Below the pieces are notes generated by a model. It did no database searches. It saw nothing but the letters and a program-made list of their open reading frames with translations, and was not told the DNA's origin. A stretch of 64,000 bases of DNA, from contig VIIQ02000161.1 in NCBI GenBank assembly GCA_007449985.2, positions 141,783 through 205,782 of the forward strand. The letters run 5' to 3'. This document shows, one piece after another, positions 35,230 to 46,105 of the stretch. The number at the start of each line of letters is the position of its first letter. The first letter of the stretch is position 1. Position numbers and translations under genes: made by a program. The stretch comes from Desmodesmus armatus (lineage: Eukaryota; Chlorophyta; Chlorophyceae; Sphaeropleales; Scenedesmaceae).

Positions 35230-37373
35230 ATGAGTCAGCTTTCGGCTGCATGCTTGCCTGGCGTCGTACACCCAGATGCTGCTGCTGATCTGTGTGAAGA
35301 GCACTCCTCATGTGCTATGGCCCTTGGCTTGCAGCATGTCGTGCGGAGCATCTTGTACCATCTACCAAGTACACACCGCCATGGTTCAGCCGCGTTGGTG
35401 TGCCAGCAATGGAGCACAGCAGCCACGGATGTCACAGCAGATGAGGGCATCGACAAGGTGTTTTGTGTAAGAACGTGTTTTGATGAGCCGCCCGAGGAGT
35501 CTTCTCTGGTGCCCTGGCTGCACAAGTATGGTCACAGAGTCCCTCGCATCACGATCTGTTCAGGGCAGATGTTCCTAGATGAGCCCAAGCCCTTCATGTC
35601 TACCCTGTCCCGCCTCACAACCCTGGAGATGTGCTGCATCAGGATGTCGCCAGAGGTGCTCAGCTGCCTGGCAGGTTCCCTCAAGGTGGGTTATGTTGCG
35701 TCCGCTATCACTGCCAGCCCAAGTTGTGGCGCTGCACACACTTTGTGCACTGCTGAGCAGTGGTTGCAGGAAGCAGCAGCCGTGAGTCAGCATGCTGCAC
35801 ACCATTACATGCAGGTCCTTTGCTGAGTGAGCTTGCTGCAGCATCAATGCTTAGGCAGCGTTTCACCGCTGCATACATGCATTCTGCAGGCCGGGCAAGG
35901 CTTGCATGTTGCCTGCAGGCAGGGCAAGCTATGACACATGTCTGCTCCAGAATGCAGTTTGTGCTGGCATGGCCTGCTGCTTGCAGGAATTGCGCCACTT
36001 GTCGTTCCGCCACATGCGCATGGATGTATGGGATGAAACAGCTGGAAAGACCATCCTTGCGCCCTACCACGAACCATGGCAGCAGCTCTGGGCCGGCTGC
36101 CCAAAACTGACGTACATCCAGGTGGAGAGGAAAGGGACTGCCAGCAGAGCGCACTCCCCACGCAGCTAGTGTATGCACCAGCTGTGCAAGTTGTGTGCGG
36201 TATGCATTCTTTGTCTTGCTGATCACAACATTGCATGTGTCTGGTGCCAGCAATGCCACTTGTCAGTGACCTCAAGCTGATGATCTGCTTCTGCTGTTGC
36301 TGTTGCTGTCGCTGTTGCGGTGCTGTTGCTGTTGCTGTGCTGTGCTGTGCGGTGCGGTGCGGCGCCTACGTGTGCGCGTCCTGCAGCTCTCGCATGGAGG
36401 GCGAGGCCCTCAAAGGAGTGGGTGCCCTGCAGCATCTGCATGAGCTTGTGCTGATCGACAACCCCCTGCGCACAGTGTCCTTCCTTAACCCGCTGCCGCC
36501 AAACCTCACGGCCCTCACCATTGAAGGCTCATCCAGTCTCTTTGGGCCGAAGCACCAATTGAACGTCAGCGAGGCGCTGTCCCAGCAGACCCGGCGTCAA
36601 GACTTGGGCACCCCACAGCCAACAGCGGCACTTCAGCCACGCCTGGCAGCAGCCTGCTGGCCCTGCACATCCCTGGCATGATCCTTGAAGAGTCAACCGT
36701 CCTGAGCGGCCTTGCAAGCCTCACAGCACTGCATGCGCACGGCCTTTACTCCACTTCGTGGGATACGAAGTCTCGCGAAATCTTGGCTGTGCTACCAGGC
36801 CTGCGCAAGCTGCGCTACTTGGACCTCAGCATTGCAGACTCAGGGGACGAACGCAGCCTTCCCTGTTACAAGAAGGACAGCCACGACAACCCCTGCCTGC
36901 TTACGGCAGACTTTGAGCGTCTGGTCTCTGGCTGCCCTGACCTCGAGTGGCTGTCAATCGCTGCCATGCCTTGGCCAGCAGAGGAGGCAAGTGTGGTGCG
37001 CAATGATGACGGCCGCTTGGTGTTGCGCAGTACAGAGCCAGAGCCATGCAGTCTGCTGCCCCTTCAGCGTGCCAAAGGCCTGACAAGCCTGTCACTTTGG
37101 GCCAACCAGCTCCTGCAGGACAGTCACCTTGCAGAGCTAGCCACCCTCACAGCACTGCAGTCCCTCGAAATCAGCGGAACTGGCCGCTTCATCACGGACA
37201 CAGGCATGCAAGAGCTGACGCAGCTGACCGCCTTGACTCAACTACAGGTGGAGGCTAAAAATGCCCGGTTGCTCAGCGAGGATATGGCGCACAAGTCACC
37301 TTACTGGTGTGGCCGTCTTGTGTACCTCACGTGTGACCGCGATGACTTCACCAACATCGATGCGGAGAAGTAA
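35230..37373 (+). CDS. F-box/LRR-like protein, paralogue A
   Basis: Exons 35230-35685, 35987-36168 and 36387-37373 give about 541 residues. The N-terminal F-box-like segment includes HLPSTHRHGSAALVCQQW. LRR-type repeats follow: STLSRLTTLEMCCIRMSPEV, HELVLIDNPLRTVSFLNPLP, LASLTALHAHGL, LRKLRYLDLS, FERLVSGCPDLEWLSIAAMP, LTSLSLWANQLLQDSHLAEL and TDTGMQELTQLTALTQLQV. By family it would choose substrates for an SCF ligase. Exon 2 departs from paralogue B: where B has a GTGAGG donor, this copy reads GAAAGG, and the model uses a GTGTAT donor at 36169 that restores phase. One base is missing near 36611-36614 (run of four C). The frame stops at 37371, but a recognisable fourth exon lies downstream. 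Confidence 0.75.
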
Positions 37374-37622
37374 AGGTGGGTGGTGCGTAGCTAACTTCTG
37401 AATGCTGGCCGCGCTGTGCAGCACCATGTGTAGGTTACTCAGCAGGCATGCCAACTGTTTCTGCTTCGTCACAAATACAGCAGATAACATGCAGATAGAT
37501 GCACCAAAGACTTACACACGGTGATTGTCCCCCCTCAGCAATGTCAGACCGATGGCACATACATTTACATGATTTTTTGTGCCTGTATCTCGATGTGCGT
37601 CCATCTGTGTGTGGCATTGCAG

Positions 37623-37793
37623 GCGGGGCGGAGTGTGAGCCAGCAGCTGGCAAGCCGTTGTGCGCGCAGCTCAGTGCTGCACCCTTGTGAGACCACCAGC
37701 GCTGATGCCTGCGGCGGGCAGGCTGCTCCTGCTGATACTGATTCTGACAGTTGGGCACTGCAGCTGGAGCTTGAAGTGCTGGGGTGCCAGTAG
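37623..37793 (+). CDS. Orphan fourth exon of F-box/LRR paralogue A
   Basis: After a TTGCAG acceptor the frame reads VSQQLASRCARSSVLHP and ends at a TAG, closely matching the terminal exon of paralogue B (VSQQLANRFARSSVLHP). The preceding exon stops at 37371-37373, before any donor in the right phase, so this exon is either skipped, joined by an unseen splice, or cut off by a recent change near 37370. Confidence 0.55.
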   Translation, partial: AGRSVSQQLASRCARSSVLHPCETTSADACGGQAAPADTDSDSWALQLELEVLGCQ

Positions 37794-39206
37794 CAGCCAG
37801 CTGAGAGAGCATTAGCGTCCAGGAGTGATAGCATGCTCGAGTGCGGCAGCAATAGTTGACCTGAGCAACGTACTCGGTGTTTGGGATCAAGGCCTATGTG
37901 CAACGGGATGGGCCGCCCATCCTGCTTGAAGTGCAAGGGCCCAGTGCGTTGTGCATGTACCAAGGACGTGGCCGGCAGGCAGCCAATTGGCCACTAGAAG
38001 TTGCTGTCTCTGTGCCCCCCAGTGATTCATGTCGCAGCACCTGCGCTGGGTAGTATATCCCTGCATGTAATCAGCATACTCATGTATGCGGTGACTCAGT
38101 CACGTTGAATGTGTTTGAACCATTCAATGACAGCTGTTTGTTGTCAGCACAACAGCAACAGCAAAGGGTTGCAGGACGAAGTTGCGTGGGTTTGTTGGGA
38201 ATCTTCTTACCTTGGCTGGCTATCTGTGCAAGTTCCGCGCATGTGACCTTCTGGTGGTGCGCCGCCACTGCCGTGTGAGACCCAACATCATGCTACCTGT
38301 TGTGCAGTGTTGACATGGTGGTGGCGGTATATTGTGTCACTGACTCTGCACAGTGCCTCGATTGCTTTCGGTGCTCTATCATAGCCTGAGGCTCGGTTAC
38401 ACTGCTTCTCAAAGCTGCTGTGATTCACTGATGCGGCACGGTTTACTACTGCTAAGTAAGCACCACCCCAACAGTTGCAGCATCACCTTTCAAAATGTCT
38501 CACACTGTACTTATCTCATTGATATCATGTACTTGCGCCAGCAGCCACTCAGTGGCTAGAGATAACCAGACAAGACGGTTAGATAATGGCACATCCACTC
38601 TGCACACAAGCTGCAGCTGCTCAACAAACATGCCCAGCACACCCACTGCTGGTCACCAGTGGTGGCAGTACAGAAGGTGATTTTTGAAGGTGCAGAATTT
38701 GTAGAAGTTGACATGGTGGCAGAGGTGAGAGCGTATAACACATAGCCAGATTTTTCAGTTGCTTACTTAGCTAACTGCACCCACGCGGCAGGTGCAGCAG
38801 CTGCAATGCAGCTGGAACCAACACACTGCTCATGAGGTGTTTTGTGCCGGACAGGCAAGACTGCCTGCTCTGAGCATCCCCCAAGCAGAGGTCCTGAGCA
38901 CTTAAGGCCAGGTTGCCTGCTTTCATCGTCACCATGGCTGCAACTATCTGCTTTGTCCCCCTCTGCCTTTTCCCGCCCCAGGCACCACCCTAGAACCTAA
39001 AACAAACTCACGGCACTGCGCATAGTTGTAGTAACGCACTATTGTCAAGGGAAAAATTTGATCACACCAGCATCAACGCAATACACGAAGAGCCTGCCCG
39101 CAAGTGCAAGCTTCGAATTGTGACCTGTTTGGCTGTGTGTCCCTCAAGGCCAGGGCCAGCGATCGACTGATACCTCTGATGTACTGAAAAGCTTCAAAGC
39201 GCTTTG
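37794..39206. other. Intergenic between the two F-box/LRR paralogues
   Basis: About 1.4 kb with no recognised gene. The composition is close to balanced and no long repeat stands out. The last bases before 39207 share the AAAAGCTTCA leader with paralogue A. Confidence 0.4.
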
Positions 39207-41595
39207 ATGAGCGAGGCAGCACTTGCACGGGCGCCTCATGTGGCTGATGCTGCTACTGTCTTGTGCATGGAGGATTCCTCCTGTGCTGTGGCACTGGGCT
39301 TGGAGCATGTCCTGCAGGCCATCCTGTCTCACCTTTACTACAGATCGCATTCGTTCAGCTGCTTTTGTGTGCCGGCAGTGGAGCACAGCAGCGGCACAGG
39401 TGACAGCAGATGAGGGCATGCAGCTGTACTTTGACGATTGCTGGAGCGAGGATGAGCGCCTTGGCGAGTCAGCTCTGAGTCTTTTTCTCAGCAAGTATGG
39501 CCACAGGGTGCACAGCTTCAACATGCATGGTAGTATGCTTATGCGTAAAGAACCCCAGCCCTTCATGTCAACACTGCCTCGCCTGACCACCCTGGAGCTG
39601 TGCTGCATGAGGATGTCACCAGAGCTGCTGAGCTTCCTGGCTGCAAATTTCAAGGTGGGTGCCACCAGTCATCTGCATCAACGGGTCAGCACACTGCAAC
39701 AAACCCCATGTCTAAGCAGTCACTGCTTCACCAAGTCACCAAGTTGGTGTGGTGTGCTGGCCTGTAATGCTGGTTGCAGGAACTGCGCCGCTTGACTTTC
39801 AGGCACATGAGGATGGATGTGCAGGAGCAGCCTGCTCCTGTGACTGACTCTGAGGCTGATTCTGAGACTGACTCTGAGACCGCCTTTGAGATTGCAGAGG
39901 CCACCTATGGACCCTACAATGAGGCATGGCAGCAAGTCTGGGGGGGCTGCCCACATCTGTCATATGTCAACGTTGAAAAGTGAGGCAGTAGGACTCCTGC
40001 CAAGAGTGGCCCTGCTATCAGGCTCAGATTCCCACTTCACCTGCATAAGTGCCATCACCAGCAGACCAATGGCACGTGCGCTGTGCATTATCAACAAGGG
40101 TTTGCAGGACATGGCATGCGCAATGTTATCAACAGTGATTGTTCGCAGACATGCCCACCCTGCACACGCAGTGAACCACACTCTGGAAACCAGCTTCTTC
40201 CGACTTCTGTACAGTGTTCATATTGTGTACCTGATGTGTGACACACTCATACCGTGCTGGCCCTATGTGTGGATGCAGGTGTGACATGCAGAGCGAGGCC
40301 CTCAAAGGGGTGACCGCCCTGCAGCACCTCACGGAGCTTGTGCTTATCGGCAACCCCCTGCGCACAGCATCCTACCTCAACCCGCTGCCGCCGAACCTTT
40401 CGGCCCTCACCCTCGCCCCAGGCAGCATTTATGCGTGCAACCTCAGACCAGACTTCAGCGCAGCACTATGTCAACAAACACCACAGCAGGATGCACGATG
40501 CCAACCCCAGCAAGCCCAAAGGCAGCACCAACAGCACCAAGTCAGTCAATGGCAGCAGCTTTGTGTCTTGAACATCTCTGGCATGGACCTGCATGAGCCA
40601 TCTGTCCTGAGCAGCCTCACCAGCCTTACTGCCCTGCGCGCAGCTTGCCTGCATACAAGGAAGGGGGGGGAGCTGTTGGGTGTGCTGCCATGCCTGCGCA
40701 AGCTGCGGTACCTGGACATCGGCAAAAAGGAGCAGTATGGCCCTTACTTCTGCCTTGGCACAGCCGACTTTGAGCGCTTGGTCTCTGGCTGCCCCGACCT
40801 GGAGTGGCTGTCAGTAGCTGCAATGCCTCGGCCCGCTGCCACTACGCCAGCATGGCAATTTTGGGAGCCGGGTGAGGAGCGGCCTCCACCTCTGCCTCAG
40901 CCAGAGCCATGCAGCCTGCTGCCCCTGCAGGACGCCACACGTCTGACAAGCCTAACTCTCTGGGCCAACGAGCTGCTGCAGGACAGTCATCTGTCAGAGC
41001 TTGCACAAATCACACGACTGCAGTTTCTTCAGATCACTGGGTCTGGTAGTTCCATCACGGACAAGGGCATCCAGGAGCTGACCCAGCTTACCGCCCTGAC
41101 CAGCCTTAGGGTGGATGCGGGACGTGCTCCCTTGGTCACCATTGCGACTAAGAAGTGGGCAGACTGTTATGTGTACTACCGCAGTCGCACCATGGAAGAG
41201 ATAGCACGTCAGGTGAGTTGTTGATAGTATGGCCCTGCACACATGGGCACAGTGGCCCTAGCTAGTCGAGCTTCGTTCATACTGTGCCACAGTGCTGCAG
41301 TGCAGCCCTGTGTGCAGACAGGCCTGCCAACATTCTTAAAGACTGTTAAGAGCTACTAGCTTTACGGCAGCCACGCACACCTCCAGTTCACTGATGACTG
41401 CGATTACCTCCCTGTGTCTGTCTTCCCTTGTATAACCCTCTCTGTGTGTTGTTGTGCTTGCAGCCTGGTCCTGATTGCAGTGTGAGTCAGCAGCTGGCAA
41501 ACCGCTTCGCGCGCAGCTCAGTGCTGCACCCTAGCAAGCCCAGCGGTGATGATGACGTCCAGGCTGATGCTGCCGCTGGTTCTGGTGTCCCTTGA
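39207..41595 (+). CDS. F-box/LRR-like protein, paralogue B
   Basis: Four exons: 39207-39654, 39780-39979, 40279-41212 and 41464-41595, about 570 residues. It is similar to paralogue A throughout. The F-box-like part reads ALGLEHVLQAILSHL, then RIRSAAFVCRQWSTAAAQV. LRR repeats include LTELVLIGNPLRTASYLNPL, LRKLRYLDI, FERLVSGCPDLEWLSVAAMP, LTSLTLWANELLQDSHLSEL and TDKGIQELTQLTALTSLRV. Exon 2 has an acidic Asp/Ser/Glu-rich insertion (TDSEADSETDSE) that paralogue A lacks. The splice phases 0, 2 and 0 agree with those of paralogue A where comparable. One T too many at 39334-39336 breaks the frame inside the F-box-like segment; removing it restores 149 codons in exon 1. SCF adaptor function is inferred from the family only. 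Confidence 0.77.
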
Positions 41596-43147
41596 GTTTC
41601 AGCGCAAGTGGATGAGGACCATAAAACCCCCAGTTGTTTGCGTTTGTTGTGTGCTGTAGCTACAGCGACGGCACAGGTCATTGATTGGGTACTGCGCCTG
41701 GCACACTGGCAGCAGATGGCAACGGGTGGTAGCACAGGTATCCACCATGCCACATGTGTGTCCCACCTGGTGCGCCACCAGCCACGGGTGGCAGATGCAA
41801 GGGGTTGGGGCCCAGCGGCAGGCATGGAGCAGCTCGGATGGTGTCCTCCTGCTTCATTTGCGTTACCGAGTGCTGGGGTTCATTTCTGCAAGCCAGTGAG
41901 TGCGTGCATTTGGGCTACTGAGTGAGCGTTGTGATGATTTTATGAGCTGGATCTGAGAGGTGACCAAAACTCTCAACACCAGATGGCTTGTAGTCAGTGC
42001 ACACCTTGTACCAAGGCTCAGAGCCTTGGCTTTGCTTGTGCTGTACACAGTGTTGCCTCGACGGCCATACTGTCTTTGACTGTGGTTTGCAGTGCGCACC
42101 AAGCACCGGCTGCAGTTTGCTTTCACAGAGAGTTGCTCTCTCAGTGACGTCGACGGCTGGGAGCCCCCAGTGGGAGCATATGTCGTGTGATTTCGGGTCG
42201 CAGTATGCTTCACACGGTGTGAGTGGCACTGGCATGGTTATGATCACCAGCAACTCGTGCATGGCTGGTACGGCTGTGCTGTCAGTGTGACAGTAAATTA
42301 CGGATGGGATATCTCTTGCCCTTGTGTGTCATTGAACCGGGGTTGGAGATATACCACTTGCAGCACCCCCGTCAGCACATACATACAGAATGATTGACAT
42401 GTGTAGAGTGCTTCGCTGTGGGCACAGCAAATTGCAGTCAAGTGGAAACAATGGAAAATTTACAGAGTGAGGTTATTGTATACAGACAAACAGACTGCAG
42501 CCATAATAGCCCCTCTCCAAATGAAAAGACACGCCCTGCAAGACATGTACAGGACAGAACATGCATGTACAGGACAGAAACATGATGGCCGTGCCACTGA
42601 CTTGTGATGTCGACACCTTTAGAAAACACATTTCACATGTCACATTGGGTTGCACAAAGAATCACACAAGTGCGGCAGTAGAGCAGCACCCACTTGCATG
42701 CGCACGAATGCAAGCATGCCTGCAGCCAGCCACACTATCAGCTGGCAGGAGATGACATACCAATGTGGCACAGCAATATGCTCTCTGACAAGATAGAAAA
42801 AACGCCGTGCACATCCCTGATGGTGCTGACACCCTGTGCAGGGAGCAACTAGCATGGTGCTTCCTGTCCCACATGCCAGAGATGCAGCAGCAGCAGCCCC
42901 ACGCCGAGTTGCCGACTTTGAAAAGTGGTGCCTGGCGGCCAGGGTACTTTAGCACCCAATGGCCCATCTGGTTGGTCCACCAGCATAGCGCCAACCCAAC
43001 CCAATGCAGCAAGTGTTGCATGTGCATATGTGCTGTGTTCACTTCCAGCGTCCATGCTGTCCCAGCTCCCTGCTTGACAGGAAGCCTCTCAACACCACGC
43101 GGCATGCTTGCTGCTGCTGCTGCCGCCACTTGACCGCCCAATTTTGC

Positions 43148-43190
<43 letters not shown>

Positions 43191-43344
43191 AGAGGACCAA
43201 GCCTAATAGATCACAAGAAGACGCCGGCAACACACGTTGCATTGCTGCAAGTGGCATGTAAATAGTTTGCTGATATCACAAGCACACCAATAGGCTGCAT
43301 TGCCAGCTATGAGCACAATAAACCACACCTGCAGGAGTCACACA
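41596..43344. other. Intergenic, F-box paralogue B to DUF1232 gene
   Basis: No gene was recognised. A small direct repeat of CATGTACAGGACAGAA lies at about 42543-42580, and a (CTG)13 microsatellite at 43149-43187. The right end holds the 3' UTR of the minus-strand DUF1232 gene. Confidence 0.45.
43149..43187. repeat. (CTG)13 trinucleotide microsatellite
   Basis: A perfect run of 13 CTG units lies in non-coding sequence about 160 nt downstream of the DUF1232 stop codon. It matches the general CAG/CTG bias of the window. Confidence 0.9.
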
Positions 43345-45282
43345 TCACACTATCTCATCATCTGATGAGTCATACCCAGCCAACAGCGCCCCGCCCACCA
43401 CTTCCCGCCTCTTCCGTTCAAACCGCACCCTCATCACCGCCCACACCACAAACACCAGCAGCGCCGCCCAGCCAGTCACCCCCACCACCCACCACTGCCA
43501 CTCCTGCAGTATCGGGCTGCCATAAGTTGCTATCAGCCAGTGCTCAAGCAGCAATAGGCCTGCACACCACATGACAAACACTAGAGATGCCACCACCCAG
43601 TTTTTGTGCAGCAGCAGGGGCTCTGCTGCTGCCCGTTCGCGGCTGTCTTCCATCACCTGCGGCAGCAATGGCCGGCGGCAGCAGCGACGGCAACAGCAGC
43701 GGCAGCAATGGCGTCAATTGGTGACAGGACTCCTGTCATCTCATGTAAATGCGGCTCACTACTGCTGCTCACTGAGCTTGAAGTGGAGCTTGACACCAGC
43801 AATGGCAGACACTCCCTCTCTCCCTCCCTCCTCCACATTTCACCCCTGCGCCAACCTGACCCCCCACACAACTTCATGGCACAACATACCCCCCCCCTGG
43901 CCCCCAACCTTGGATGGTTGCATTGGCTGGATGCACCCCATGTGTCTACACACAACTACCTGAGCAGGAATGAGCTTGTAGGACAGCCACAGCCCCAATG
44001 GCAGCAGCAGCATGTCATCTAGGAATCCCAGCACAGGGATAAAGTCAGGGATGAGGTCAAGTGGTGACAGGGCATAGGCCAGCACCATCCAGGGCAGCAG
44101 CTTCGACAGCAGGGGGGTACGGGGGTCGTGTACTGCATAGTACAGGGCCAATACGTCCCGCTTGAGCTGCTTCACTGCTGCCTTGAAACGGGGCCAGCAG
44201 CCGGTGGGCGGTGGGCATGGATCTGCAGGGGTGGGGCAGAAAGGACGCTCTTTGAGATGCAAGTAAGGAAGAAGGAAGGCGCAACACTCATTGAGACATC
44301 TTGGCTGGTGCCGAACGTGACGCTGCGGAAGCTGCGTTACTGCTGCCATTTGCCCTGTCCCCCACCTGGCGCTCAGCCTCACGCCTCACGCCCAGGCGCT
44401 TATATGCATGCCACTTCCCCTGTCGGAGTGCCTTGTCATGCCTACGGCTGCCACACCACACTGCTAGTGTGCAGTGCAGATGCGCTCTCCCTCCCTGCCC
44501 AACCCCTTCGCCGCTCCACACTGTCCTCCTGCCCCTTATGGCCCCTCACCGATGTCCACCTGCCCCATCAAGCTGCCCTTCAAGCTGCCCCATCAAGCTG
44601 CCCTTCCAAACTGCACATGCATTCAACTCCACATGCCGCAGGCCTCCCTTCCCCCCCCCCGCTATCACTTACGCCTGATACTGCACACCTGCTCCCCCCA
44701 CACCCCTGCCCGCTTCATCCCTGCTGCTGCTCACAGCCCCCCCCCCCCCCCCCGCACTCCCCCCCTTGGCACGTGTCTAACACTGCCACTGCTACTTCAT
44801 ATAGCATGCTCATTCCACAGCCACCTTTATCCTTTATACCCTCCCCCCACCCCCACGCAGACACGCGCAGCACTGCAGCCCCCTGTCCCACCTGCCGCTG
44901 CCGCCTCGCACTGTGCTATGCTGATGTCCCCCGCACTGGATGAGGGGTGCAGGTGGTGCACCACGGCAATAGCGTCATCCGAAGGGAATGACACAGACCG
45001 CTTGTACGGCCGTGGCTGGGAGGAGGGCTCACAATCCACAAACTCGTCTGTATCACCAGAACAGCTGGCCTCTGTTAGAGAGGGTCCGGCAGGTGCTGAC
45101 GTGCTGCTGTTGCTGCAATTTGGACAGTCCAATTGCGTGTGCTGATTGTCCTGCAGCATTATATGTTGCTGCTGGGGCTGCTGCTGCGCGTGCTGGTGTG
45201 GGGTGTGATCGCCACCCTGGCACTCGGGCTGCTGCTGGTGCTGCCAGTGCTGCTGCTGTTGCTGGTTGTCCTCCTGAGGCAT
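43345..45282 (-). CDS. DUF1232 (YkvA-like) membrane protein
   Basis: Three exons in phase: 45282-44892, 44222-43960 and 43656-43345, 321 residues. Residues 1-130 are low complexity, rich in Gln and His (HQHAQQQPQQQH), then Ser and Asp. Exon 2 carries the DUF1232 core: LKRDVLALYYAVHDPRTPLL, then MVLAYALSPLDLIPDFIPVL and GFLDDMLLLPLGLWL. Exon 3 adds two strong membrane spans (VVASLVFVMWCAGLLLLEHW; WWVVGVTGWAALLVFVVWAV) and an acidic end (DSSDDEIV). DUF1232 proteins are small membrane proteins of unsettled role, in algae often plastid or ER located; no function is claimed. Intron 1 is very C-rich and includes a run of 17 C at 44737-44753. The gene is divergent from UMP1. Confidence 0.8.
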
Positions 45283-45676
45283 TTGGGATGGCTGTATGAC
45301 TGATCTTTTGATGCAGAAGACCTTCTTTGCTGGCAGAGGACAAACTTTGACTACTGACTGACACTCTCAGGGTGACCCCCCTTGTGCTGTAGCAGCAGGA
45401 GTAGCAAGGGGCAGCAGGGCTGTCATAAGCTGCTGAAATACGTTGATGACATTTAGGATTGCCACAATCATCCTGAACTCAATAAAATCAGGGTCACGCA
45501 ATACGTTGGACCCTGCCCGGGTTTGATCGCTGACGAAATGCTACCGACAACAGCCGACGAATCACACAACCATACCTTTGTGTATGGTTCTTTATTTGCC
45601 AGTTTCTGCACTTCCCGCAAGTCGTGCTCAGCTTGATACTGACGAGAGGGAGTGATCTGGGAACAGCAAAGTCAGC
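45283..45676. promoter_or_regulatory. Short divergent promoter region, DUF1232 gene and UMP1
   Basis: Only 394 nt separate the two start codons, so both promoters must lie here. The centre (about 45440-45600) is richer in A and T than the flanks. No named element was recognised. Confidence 0.45.
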
Positions 45677-46105
45677 ATGGACGTCTCATCCGGGTCCGGT
45701 CTGCCGTTTCAGTCACAGGCACACGATGCCATGCGTAATGGTCTTGCCAGCTTGAAGGAGGACGCCCTGCAGAAGCACCCTGTCAACACCATCCAGGACT
45801 CAACAGCAGTGCCCGGCACACAGTACACCAACCCCCAGATGATGCGTGACCTGTATGGCATCGCCTTCCCAGCACGTGTCGACATCGAGAAGCAGATCCT
45901 CAGCAAGTTCGGCCGGCTTCCTGGACTGGCCTCATCAAGGCTGGGCCTGGAGAGCTTGACAGGAGAGCTTGATCACTTTGCCTTTGAGTCCTACCTGGGC
46001 CTTCCAGAGTTCTCTGAGCAGATGCCAGTGGACATGCACTCGCAGATGGAGCAGCGGTTAGGCATGGCCAGCAGCACCAAGCCCTTGGCACGCGGCATGT
46101 TCTAA
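45677..46105 (+). CDS. UMP1: Proteasome maturation factor UMP1/POMP
   Basis: A single exon of 142 codons. UMP1 is a short-lived chaperone that binds half-proteasomes, helps join them into the 20S core, and is then the first substrate degraded. The sequence shows the family pattern: a flexible N-terminus, HPVNTIQDS, MRDLYGIAFPARVDIEKQIL, then the signature LPGLASSRLGLESLTG, and a short acidic/aromatic end (FESYLGLPEFSE). Length matches the usual 120-150 residues. It has no introns, unlike almost every other gene here, and no frame break. The ATG chosen is the first in frame and gives a typical N-terminus. Confidence 0.92.
   Translation: MDVSSGSGLPFQSQAHDAMRNGLASLKEDALQKHPVNTIQDSTAVPGTQYTNPQMMRDLYGIAFPARVDIEKQILSKFGRLPGLASSRLGLESLTGELDHFAFESYLGLPEFSEQMPVDMHSQMEQRLGMASSTKPLARGMF

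Noticed and set aside
43149..43187. CTG run as a poly-Leu/poly-Ala coding tract
   Set aside because: It lies downstream of the DUF1232 stop, with no supporting exon on either strand.
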